DNA of 64,000 nucleotides from Bryobacterales bacterium (GTDB lineage Bacteria > Acidobacteriota > Terriglobia > Bryobacterales > Bryobacteraceae), in the NCBI GenBank assembly GCA_016789745.1, contig JAEUQF010000118.1, positions 1-64,000 of the forward strand. The letters are read 5' to 3'. The notes below the pieces were generated by a model that saw nothing but the letters and a program-made list of their open reading frames with translations, had not been told where the DNA came from and searched no databases. Shown here piece after piece: positions 57,473 through 64,000 of this stretch. Made by a program: the position numbers and the translations under genes. Each line of letters opens with the position of its first letter. Position 1 is the stretch's first letter.

Positions 57473-58701
57473 TACTCCAGTTTGCGGCCTTTCGTTTCGG
57501 GAATCCAAATCCAGAACAACGAGGCGAGCACGAACACGCCGGCCAGGATGGCAAAAGCCGAACCAAAACCCTGCCTGTCGGCCAGGCTGCCGACGGTAAA
57601 TGGCGCCGCGGCGCTGGCTATGCGGCCCATGTTGTACGTGAAGCCCTGTCCGGTGGCGCGAATGCGCGTGGCGTACAGTTCGCTGGTGACGGTGCCCAGG
57701 CCGGTGTAGTAGCCGGTGCCGAAGAAGGCCACCAGCGGTCCCAGGGCCAGCAGTAGCACGGGCTGTCGCACCTGGCTGTACGCCAACAGAACAAGCGCCG
57801 CGCACAGGAGGTAGCCGACATAGGTGCGCTTGCGCCCAATACGGTCACTGACGAAGCCGAACGTGACATAGCCTAGCCACATGCCCACCTGCATCGCCAC
57901 GACTAGCATCGACATCACCTGCGCCGGCAGGCCAATGCCGCCGCTCGCCTGCGGCAGCGAGAGAAACGCCGGCACCCAAAGATTGAAGCCCCACCAGGCG
58001 AACAGCGTGCAGGAGTTCATCAGCGTGATCGCAATGGTGATGGGCGCCAGACCGTTGCGAAACAGTTCAGCGAACTTCGCCAGCACGGGTTCGGCGGTGC
58101 CGCGCGTGCGCTTCCACACTTCCGGTTCTTCCACATTGCGGCGCACCCAGATGGTGAGAAACGCGGGCAGCACGCCGATAAAGAAGACGGCACGCCACCC
58201 GGCGATGGGCAACACGAGTCCCGTGACCGTAGCGGCCAGCGCATAGCCGATCGCCCAGGAACTCTGCATCAGGCCCAGCGCTTTGCCGCGGTGTTCGGCA
58301 GGCCAGGATTCCGATACCAGCGAGGCGCCGGCGGCCCATTCGCCACCCATGCCGAAGCCAAGAAAGATGCGCAGGATGGCGAGTTGCGTCACGTTCTGCG
58401 CCAGGCCGCAGGCGCCGGTGAAGACGGCGTACATCAGCATGCTGCCCATCAGGGCTTTGGTGCGGCCGAAGCGATCGGCAATGGCGCCGAAGGTGAGGCC
58501 ACCGGCGGCGGCGGCAATGAGCGTGATGGAGCCCAGCACGCCCGCGGTGGCCTTATCCATACCCAGATCCTTCATCAGGGACGCCAGCACCAGGGAGTAG
58601 AGCATGACGTCGAACGAATCGAGCATCCAGCCGAGGGAAGCGGCGAGCAGGGCACGGCGGGCGCGGGGCGTCGATTCACTGAGCCAAGGGAGAACGGGCA
58701 C
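57472..58701 (-). CDS. MFS transporter of the metabolite:H+ symporter/sialate type
   Basis: The GTG at 58701 directly abuts the stop of the AAA gene. The 409-residue protein has twelve transmembrane segments and the MFS signature loops GAIADRFGRTKAL (between TM2 and TM3) and GFVSDRIGRKRTY (between TM8 and TM9). The DSFDVMLYSLVLASL TM1 motif and GFGMGGEWAAG are typical of the MHS subfamily that carries aromatic acids, sugars or sialic acid. It lies between an AAA ATPase and the copper-monooxygenase-like gene. Substrate unknown; the nearby BNR protein makes a sugar acid plausible. Confidence 0.93.
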   Translation of the reverse strand: MPVLPWLSESTPRARRALLAASLGWMLDSFDVMLYSLVLASLMKDLGMDKATAGVLGSITLIAAAAGGLTFGAIADRFGRTKALMGSMLMYAVFTGACGLAQNVTQLAILRIFLGFGMGGEWAAGASLVSESWPAEHRGKALGLMQSSWAIGYALAATVTGLVLPIAGWRAVFFIGVLPAFLTIWVRRNVEEPEVWKRTRGTAEPVLAKFAELFRNGLAPITIAITLMNSCTLFAWWGFNLWVPAFLSLPQASGGIGLPAQVMSMLVVAMQVGMWLGYVTFGFVSDRIGRKRTYVGYLLCAALVLLAYSQVRQPVLLLALGPLVAFFGTGYYTGLGTVTSELYATRIRATGQGFTYNMGRIASAAAPFTVGSLADRQGFGSAFAILAGVFVLASLFWIWIPETKGRKLE

Positions 58702-60081
58702 CTACGCTCCTTGCCCCGTAGCGATACCGTCTCCGCCGAGTAGTTTGCGGTTGAGGGACCCGCCGTCGAAGAGCATCTCGCCGAGCGCGCTTTCGAGGTG
58801 CATTGTATGGAGCGCAGTATCGCCGATTTCGAGCAGAAATTGCGCGGCGCGGCGCATGAGTTCCTTGAGGAAGGCACCGCTGACGCCCTGCGTGCGGCGG
58901 ACGATGAAATCGAGCAGGTTGGGATCAATGGCCACGTCGGCGCTGTAGAGGCGGGCCAGGCGGCGGCGTCCCTCGTCGTCCGGCAGCGGGAATTCGATGG
59001 CCTGGTCGATGCGGCCGAGGCGGGAAGCAAGCGCGGCTTCCAGATGTTCCGGCCGATTTGTGGTGAGCACGAAGAGGATCTCGGCGTCTTCCCGCAGTCC
59101 GTCCATTTCGTTGAGAAGCTTGTTGAGCAGGACTTCTTCGCACGCACTCCCCATCGACTCGCGGCTGCGCGCGATCAGGTCGGCATCTTCGATGACGAGG
59201 ATGGCCGGCTGGAGGAAGCGCGCCAGTTGGAAGTACTGATCGAGAAGGCCGACCTGCTCGGAGGTGATGAGCAGCATCGTGTGGCCTTCCAGGCGTGAGG
59301 CGAGATAGTGCAGTGTGTGTGTCTTGCCCGTGCCAGGCGGGCCGTAAAACAGCAGCCCTTTCCTGGCGGGAAGGCCGAGCGCACGCAGCTTTTCGCGCTG
59401 CGCGACAAAGCCGATGACATTGCGATCCAGCAGGGCGAGCGTGCGCTGCGGCAGGATAACGTGGTTCTGCTCGACGCGCCGCAGTTTGTGGACGCGGATG
59501 GCGCCGGCACCGCCGTCGTAGCGGTCCGTCTGTTCAAGCGAGATCACGCGGCCGCGATAGGCAGGCGCGCGGCGGACGCGCTCGTCCAGTTGCAGGAGCA
59601 ACCTGCGGGCGAGTTCCGCGCCGGCCTCGCCCGGCGGAACTGCGACTTCAATCAACAAGCCGCTTTCGCGCCCGTGGTGTTTCGCCTGCCCGGCAATCAC
59701 CGCAAACGGCAGTCTACGGTGCTGGGCCACCCAGAGTGCCCGCTTGGTGCAGTTGACGGGCTCGTCTTCGCCGAGGTCGACTTGCTCGGACTGCAGCGGA
59801 CCGATGTAGACTTCGGCGTTGCGGTTACCGAGCATATGACTGAGAGTAAGGGCTTCCCAGAGATGCTCGACGTGCAGGCTCAAATGGCGGGCGTTCCGGT
59901 ACTGCGGCAGCAGCTCGTTGAGTGCGCGGTCGAGATCGACACGGGCGGGCGTGGGATACTCGCGCGACGAACTCATGATGGTGGCAAGCGGGATTCGGCC
60001 GAAATGCCGCGCGAGCACGGCCGAGGCCTTCGTCAGCCGACCCGCCGCCTGCCTCTTCTTCGCTGCTTTCTTCGCCGCCAT
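58702..60081 (-). CDS. AAA+ ATPase, classical FtsH/Cdc48-like domain with unknown N-terminus
   Basis: The 459-residue cytoplasmic protein has a basic start (MAAKKAAKKRQAAGR) and an N-terminal domain of about 230 residues that I cannot name. An AAA module follows (about 235-450): Walker A FYGPPGTGKTHT, Walker B AILVIEDADL, sensor LTTNRPEHLEAAL and arginine-finger-containing RLGRIDQAIEFP. Closest style is the small bacterial AAA proteins used in remodelling. No protease or transmembrane segment is present. It is first in a minus-strand run that continues directly into the MFS gene. Confidence 0.85.
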   Translation of the reverse strand: MAAKKAAKKRQAAGRLTKASAVLARHFGRIPLATIMSSSREYPTPARVDLDRALNELLPQYRNARHLSLHVEHLWEALTLSHMLGNRNAEVYIGPLQSEQVDLGEDEPVNCTKRALWVAQHRRLPFAVIAGQAKHHGRESGLLIEVAVPPGEAGAELARRLLLQLDERVRRAPAYRGRVISLEQTDRYDGGAGAIRVHKLRRVEQNHVILPQRTLALLDRNVIGFVAQREKLRALGLPARKGLLFYGPPGTGKTHTLHYLASRLEGHTMLLITSEQVGLLDQYFQLARFLQPAILVIEDADLIARSRESMGSACEEVLLNKLLNEMDGLREDAEILFVLTTNRPEHLEAALASRLGRIDQAIEFPLPDDEGRRRLARLYSADVAIDPNLLDFIVRRTQGVSGAFLKELMRRAAQFLLEIGDTALHTMHLESALGEMLFDGGSLNRKLLGGDGIATGQGA

Positions 60082-60116
60082 GTGTAGATGGTAGCCGAGA
60101 GGCGTAAGCTGGAGCT

Positions 60117-60731
60117 ATGCTGCGCGTTGCGTTGACGGGCGGGTTGGCTTCGGGCAAGTCGACCGTGGGACGTAACTTTGAGCAGTTGGGCTGTCTGCTG
60201 GTGAAGTTGGACGAGTTGGGCCATCAGGTGCTGATGCGGGGCGGCGATGCCTATGATGCCGTGCTGGCGGAGTTCGGGCCGGGCGTGCTGAGTATGGGCG
60301 GAACCATTGACCGAAAGGCGCTGGCGGCGCTGGTGTTCGGGCATCCGGCGCAGTTGGAGAAGTTGAACCGGATTGTGCATCCGCCGGTGCGCCGGTTGGC
60401 CGAGCGGATTCTGGGCGGCTACCAAAAGGAGCATCCGGACGGCATCGCAGTGGTGGAGGCGGCCATCCATATCGAGACGGGCGGCTATCGCGAGTATCAC
60501 TGTGTGGTGCTGGCGGTGTGTACGCCGGAACAGCAGATGGAACGGGCGATGCATCGCGATGGAGCCACGCGGGAAGATGTGCTGGCGCGGCTGGCGCGCC
60601 AGATGCCGCTCGAAGAGAAACGAAAGTATGCTGACTACGTCATTGATACTTCCGGAACACGAGAAGCGGCGGCCCGGCAGACCGAAGCCGTCTACCGGCA
60701 GTTACTGCTGCGGCCTGAACGGTACAATTAG
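60117..60731 (+). CDS. coaE: Dephospho-CoA kinase
   Basis: The 204-residue kinase begins MLRVALTGGLASGKSTVGRNF with the P-loop at residues 8-15. It has the CoaE lid/substrate motifs LGCLLVKLDELGHQV (a DAD-type site varied to DEL), LNRIVHPPVRR and EAAIHIETGGYREY. It phosphorylates dephospho-CoA at the 3'-OH in the last step of CoA synthesis. Length normal. It is divergent from the AAA gene across 35 bp and 21 bp ahead of the HtrA-like protease. Confidence 0.93.
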   Translation: MLRVALTGGLASGKSTVGRNFEQLGCLLVKLDELGHQVLMRGGDAYDAVLAEFGPGVLSMGGTIDRKALAALVFGHPAQLEKLNRIVHPPVRRLAERILGGYQKEHPDGIAVVEAAIHIETGGYREYHCVVLAVCTPEQQMERAMHRDGATREDVLARLARQMPLEEKRKYADYVIDTSGTREAAARQTEAVYRQLLLRPERYN

Positions 60732-60752
60732 ACATAGAGAGCCATTGAACAG

Positions 60753-61904
60753 ATGAGACTGCGAACCCTGGGGATCGCCGCGCTGATTGCGGGCACATTC
60801 GTGTGGGTAACGACGACGCGGAAGTGGGATCCGCCGAGCTGGCTGCGGCCTTCGGCGCAATCGAACGGACCACTGTGGGCGGAGCCGCCCGTGTCGGCGG
60901 CCGGATTGAGCGCCGATGAGCTGAATAATATCGACATCTATAAGTCAGCGCACTTGGCGACCGTGAATATTTCGAGCACGGTGTACAAGCGCGGCTGGTT
61001 CGGCCAGGTGATTCCGGAGCCGGGCACCGGTTCTGGATTTATCATCGACGCGCAAGGGCGCATTCTGACGAACTACCACGTGGTGAGCGGGCGCGCGCCC
61101 GAAGTGATGGTGACGATGGCGGACAAGACGCGCTACAAGGCGACGATCCTGGCCCGCGATCCCAGCAATGACCTGGCGCTGATCAAGATCGTCCCGAAGG
61201 GCAAGCTGCCGTTCCTGCGGTTGGGCGATTCCGATCCGCTGCAGGTGGGCCAGAAGGTGCTGGCCATCGGCAACCCGTTTGGACTGGAAGGGACGCTTAC
61301 CACCGGCATCATCAGTTCGCTAGGCCGCACGCTGAATGACGAAAGCGGCCGGCAGTTGGAAGGCATGGTGCAGACCGACGCGGCCATCAATCCGGGCAAT
61401 TCGGGTGGGCCGCTGCTGGATTCCGCCGGCAACGTGATTGGAATCAACACGGCCATTTACGGACCGGGCAGCAACATCGGCATTGGCTTCGCGCTGCCGA
61501 TCAACCGCGCCAAGACGATGCTCGAAGACTACCAGGCGGGACGGAAGTTCGGGCGCCCGTGGTTGGGGGTCAGTGTGCTGCCGGTCTTCGGCGATCTGGC
61601 GGAGTTGCTGGAGTTGCCCACTGAGGGCGGACTGCTGATTCAGGACATTACGCCGGGGTCGGCCGCCGATGGCGCCGGCCTACGCAGTGCGCGGCGGTAT
61701 GTGATTGTGGGAAATACGGAAGTGGGAATCGGCGGTGACCTGATTCTGTCGATTGATGGGCAGAAGGTGGACCGCGCCGATGCCTTGACGCGGGCGCTGT
61801 CGAAGAAGCGGCCCGGGGATAAGCTGGCGATCACGATCCACCGCGCGGGTCGGCAACAGCAGTTGTCGGTGACGCTAGGCGAACGGCCCGACGACGGCAT
61901 GTAG
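60753..61904 (+). CDS. HtrA/DegP-like periplasmic serine protease with PDZ domain
   Basis: The 383-residue protein has an N-terminal signal anchor (LGIAALIAGTFVWVT). The trypsin-like domain has the complete triad: TNYHVVSG (His near 111), DPSNDLALIKI (Asp near 144) and NPGNSGGPLL (Ser near 216). One PDZ domain follows (GRPWLGVSVLPVF, QDITPGSAADGAGL). This is the DegS/HhoB-like plan with one PDZ. It removes misfolded envelope proteins or cuts a signalling substrate. A second, divergent protease of the same clan follows 114 bp downstream. Confidence 0.94.
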   Translation: MRLRTLGIAALIAGTFVWVTTTRKWDPPSWLRPSAQSNGPLWAEPPVSAAGLSADELNNIDIYKSAHLATVNISSTVYKRGWFGQVIPEPGTGSGFIIDAQGRILTNYHVVSGRAPEVMVTMADKTRYKATILARDPSNDLALIKIVPKGKLPFLRLGDSDPLQVGQKVLAIGNPFGLEGTLTTGIISSLGRTLNDESGRQLEGMVQTDAAINPGNSGGPLLDSAGNVIGINTAIYGPGSNIGIGFALPINRAKTMLEDYQAGRKFGRPWLGVSVLPVFGDLAELLELPTEGGLLIQDITPGSAADGAGLRSARRYVIVGNTEVGIGGDLILSIDGQKVDRADALTRALSKKRPGDKLAITIHRAGRQQQLSVTLGERPDDGM

Positions 61905-62018
61905 CGCTACCCGGACACGCCTTCGCTAAAGCTTCGGCGGGCAAGGCCGCGCGGGTAGACGGGAGGGGGCCGCCCTCCATCAAGCCCGCTGGTCTACTTC
62001 GCTTACACTGAGAGTTAT

Positions 62019-63038
62019 ATGCTCTCGGGGATAGGCCTTGTGTTGCCGGTTGCCGCTTTGTTGGCGGTGGTCCCACAAGCCAACGCGCAAACCGTAAAGG
62101 AATTGTTCCGGAAAGTCCGCACTTCGGTAGTAGTAATCAAGACCGAAGAGGTGGAGGTTTCCCCGGAGACGGACTTTCGCCCGGTCAGTCTGGAAAGTAT
62201 CGGATCCGGGGTATTGATCGACTCGCGGCGCGTGCTGACGGCGGCACACGTGGTGGAGGTGGCCACCAATGTGGTGGTGCAGTTCTATGACGGAACCGAG
62301 GTGCGGGCGTCCGTGCTGTCCTCTTCGGTACCCGAGGACATTGCGCTGCTGGAGTTGGAGCGCGCGCAACCGCAAATGGCAGCGGCTACGATCGGCGATT
62401 CAGCATTAATGGAAGTTGGCGACCCGCTGGTGATCGTGGGGGCGCCGTTTGGATTGGGATTCAGCGTCGCGCCGGGAATCCTGAGTGGGCGGTATCTGCC
62501 GCCGCGGGTGACCTCGGATTTGTATCCGGTGGAATATCTGCAAACCGATGCAAAGGTAAATCAGGGCAATTCCGGCGGACCGCTATTTGATATGCAAGGC
62601 CGGGTGATGGGAATCGTGAGCTCGATTTTAACGACAACCGGGGGCTACGAAGGGGTGGCCTTCGCGGTGCCGGTCAGCACGGCGAAGCGGCTGCTGTGGG
62701 ATAAGCACCATCACTGGTTGGGGGCGGACGGGTTGCGGCTTTCGCCGAAGCTGGCGGGGCTGCTGCATGTGGTGCAGAAGGACGCCATCCTGGTGCAACA
62801 GGTGGTACCGAACTCGCCGGCGGCGCGGGCCGGGGTGCGGCCGAGTACCATCTCGGCGACAGTGGGCGAGGATGCCATCAAGCTGGGAGGGGACGTGATT
62901 CTGAGTATTGGCGGGGTGCGCACGGACCAGCGCGACTTCCTCAGAAGGGCGCGCCAGGAACTGTCGATGCCGGGCAAGGAAGTCGAGATGGTGGTGCAGC
63001 GGGAAGGCAAGGCAGTGAAGCTGCTGCTGCGGCCGTGA
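62019..63038 (+). CDS. Second trypsin-like serine protease with PDZ-like C-terminus
   Basis: The 339-residue protein has a signal peptide (MLSGIGLVLPVAALLAVVP) and a complete triad: LTAAHVVE (His near 77), PEDIALLEL (Asp near 108) and NQGNSGGPLF (Ser near 189). The C-terminal part (VVPNSPAARAGVRP, GGDVILSIGGVRT) is one PDZ. It is about as distant from the upstream protease as separate families are, so it is not a recent duplicate. No Shine-Dalgarno is seen; TACACT (62004-62009) just upstream could be a -10 of a leaderless message. Its stop overlaps the next start as GTGA. Confidence 0.92.
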   Translation: MLSGIGLVLPVAALLAVVPQANAQTVKELFRKVRTSVVVIKTEEVEVSPETDFRPVSLESIGSGVLIDSRRVLTAAHVVEVATNVVVQFYDGTEVRASVLSSSVPEDIALLELERAQPQMAAATIGDSALMEVGDPLVIVGAPFGLGFSVAPGILSGRYLPPRVTSDLYPVEYLQTDAKVNQGNSGGPLFDMQGRVMGIVSSILTTTGGYEGVAFAVPVSTAKRLLWDKHHHWLGADGLRLSPKLAGLLHVVQKDAILVQQVVPNSPAARAGVRPSTISATVGEDAIKLGGDVILSIGGVRTDQRDFLRRARQELSMPGKEVEMVVQREGKAVKLLLRP

Positions 63039-63775
63039 GCGACGCCCTGTCCCGTTACAGCCGGCGGGAGTTCCAACAACTGGCACTGGCGGCCTTTGCA
63101 CCCTCCACCCGGCACCGCACACTGGCCGGCGTGCGCTTCGAGGTGATCCGCAACGGACGGTCGAAAACGCGGGCGTACCTGCTGATCCACGGCAACGAGC
63201 AGACCGCGCGCGAGGTGTTGCGCGAGCACATGAAGGCGCACCGGGGCACGGCTCACCTGGTGGAGCAGGACACTCGGATGGTCCCGGTGGGGAACGGCGG
63301 CAAGCTGGATCCGAACCGGCTGTTCAGCCGGGCGGGTGCCGAGCGCAATCTGAAGCGCTTCAACAGCGGCTGGAGCGACGGCGCGATCGCCCGCGAGTTA
63401 CACCGGCTGGACCGTGAGCGCGGAAAGCTGATCGCCGCACTGCTGCCGCCACGGGGCGGGCTGCTGGTGACGCTGCACAACAACAGCGAAGGCTATTCGG
63501 TGAAGGACGAGATCGAGATCAGCAACGCGACGTCCATCCGTAAGCCAGACGAGCCCCACGAGTTCTTCCTGGCGACCGCGAAGGCGGATTTCGAGGCGCT
63601 GGCGAAGTCGCCCTATAACGTGGTGCTGCAGAGCGAGGCTGCGGGCGAGGATGACGGGTCGCTGAGCCGGCTGATGGCGGCGCGCGGGGTGCGCTACGTG
63701 AATCTGGAAGTGGAACTGGGCAAACGGGCAATGCAGCACGAGATGCTGAACTGGCTGGAAGCGAATGTGCCGTAG
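63035..63775 (+). CDS. M14/AstE-like zinc hydrolase (putative deacylase)
   Basis: The GTG at 63035 overlaps the protease stop (GTGA). The 246-residue cytoplasmic protein has a His/Glu pair in LLIHGNEQTAREVL, then KLDPNRLFSRAG (as in the D-x-NR-x-F of AstE/M14 enzymes) and VTLHNNSEG (third ligand). A late NLEVELG may carry the catalytic Glu. This is the arrangement of succinylglutamate desuccinylase/zinc carboxypeptidase-like enzymes, though the overall sequence is divergent. Natural substrate unknown. Coupled translation with the periplasmic protease suggests a linked role in peptide handling. Confidence 0.7.
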   Translation: MSDALSRYSRREFQQLALAAFAPSTRHRTLAGVRFEVIRNGRSKTRAYLLIHGNEQTAREVLREHMKAHRGTAHLVEQDTRMVPVGNGGKLDPNRLFSRAGAERNLKRFNSGWSDGAIARELHRLDRERGKLIAALLPPRGGLLVTLHNNSEGYSVKDEIEISNATSIRKPDEPHEFFLATAKADFEALAKSPYNVVLQSEAAGEDDGSLSRLMAARGVRYVNLEVELGKRAMQHEMLNWLEANVP

Positions 63776-63809
63776 GGCTCGCGGCACGGGCGTGGTAACG
63801 TAGCGATTG

Positions 63810-64000
63810 ATGCTGCCTTTGCTGCTACTCGCACTGGCTCCGCTGGTATCGGCCGAGCCGCTCAAACAGGATGAACGGAATCGCGTGATGAGCCATCTGC
63901 ACGCCACCAGGAAGCAGTTTCTGGATGCGCTCGCCAAGGTGAGTGACGCGCAGTGGCACTGGAAACCCGCGCCCGACGAATGGTCGGTAGCAGAGGTGGC
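63810..64000 (+). CDS. Exported DinB-like protein (3' end beyond window)
   Basis: From the ATG at 63810 the frame is open to the window edge (63 codons). It encodes a signal peptide (MLPLLLLALAPLVSAE) and the start of a DinB-superfamily bundle: LHATRKQFLDALAKVSDAQW and HWKPAPDEWSVAEVA, whose 'W-x-W/K-P-x-x-xxWSV-x-E' is the usual helix 1-2 region. The protein is exported, unlike the DinB-type protein at 30768. Confidence 0.75.
   Translation, partial: MLPLLLLALAPLVSAEPLKQDERNRVMSHLHATRKQFLDALAKVSDAQWHWKPAPDEWSVAEV

Overview
The window is high-GC bacterial DNA, almost certainly from an acidobacterium of the Bryobacter/Solibacter/Paludibaculum type. This placement is inferred from gene content: a large Oar-type TonB receptor with an N-terminal carboxypeptidase-regulatory domain, very long BACON-like secreted repeat proteins, SALWGD-repeat subtilases, PQQ dehydrogenase with cytochrome c, CBM2 proteins, a PEP-CTERM protein and sulfatases. 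No phage, transposase or CRISPR array was seen. About 50 genes are packed tightly, often with ATGA/GTGA start-stop overlaps.

Layout. 1-5.3 kb: a polytopic membrane protein running off the left edge, a triple-repeat secreted protein, a subtilase and an esterase. 5.3-19.5 kb: one long minus-strand operon. It is led by a KaiC-like/pseudo-receiver/degenerate-GGDEF regulator, followed by an outer-membrane TPR porin, a PgaC-like synthase, a small membrane protein, a NodB-like protein that lacks its metal-binding aspartates, a GH18-like hydrolase and several secreted structural proteins (PEGA, Ig-like, choice-of-anchor D). I read it as an unusual Pga-like exopolysaccharide synthesis and export system. 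A 188-bp-period tandem duplication inside it has made a chimeric mini-ORF. 19.6-24.3 kb: two convergent CBM2 paralogues with an unassigned hydrolase-like domain. 24.4-25.3 kb: a MESH1-like alarmone hydrolase pair. 25.4-30 kb: a giant BACON-repeat protein. 30.2-38.2 kb: GNAT, DinB, a LysW-like protein, thioredoxins, a beta-lactamase-fold esterase, a cytochrome c/PQQ dehydrogenase pair, and a tandem paralogue pair of which the first copy is a pseudogene.

38.2-44.1 kb is the most striking region, a complete RNA-repair island. rtcR (sigma-54 activator with CARF domain) diverges from rsr (Ro60) - two Y RNAs - rtcB (RNA ligase) - rtcA (RNA cyclase). A near-consensus sigma-54 promoter lies in front of rsr. 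One Y RNA is a complete, geometrically canonical tRNA in circularly permuted order, with an encoded CCA, whose anticodon loop is replaced by the Ro-binding stem.

44.1-64 kb: a leucine-rich-repeat protein, a sulfatase, pyrF and selD (itself a selenoprotein, with in-frame UGA and a SECIS hairpin, easily mis-annotated as truncated), a 6S RNA gene followed by ymdB, a PEP-CTERM protein, BNR and TonB-receptor proteins, a copper-monooxygenase-like/cytochrome c protein, an MFS transporter, an AAA ATPase, coaE, two HtrA-like proteases, an M14-like hydrolase and a partial DinB-like gene at the right edge.
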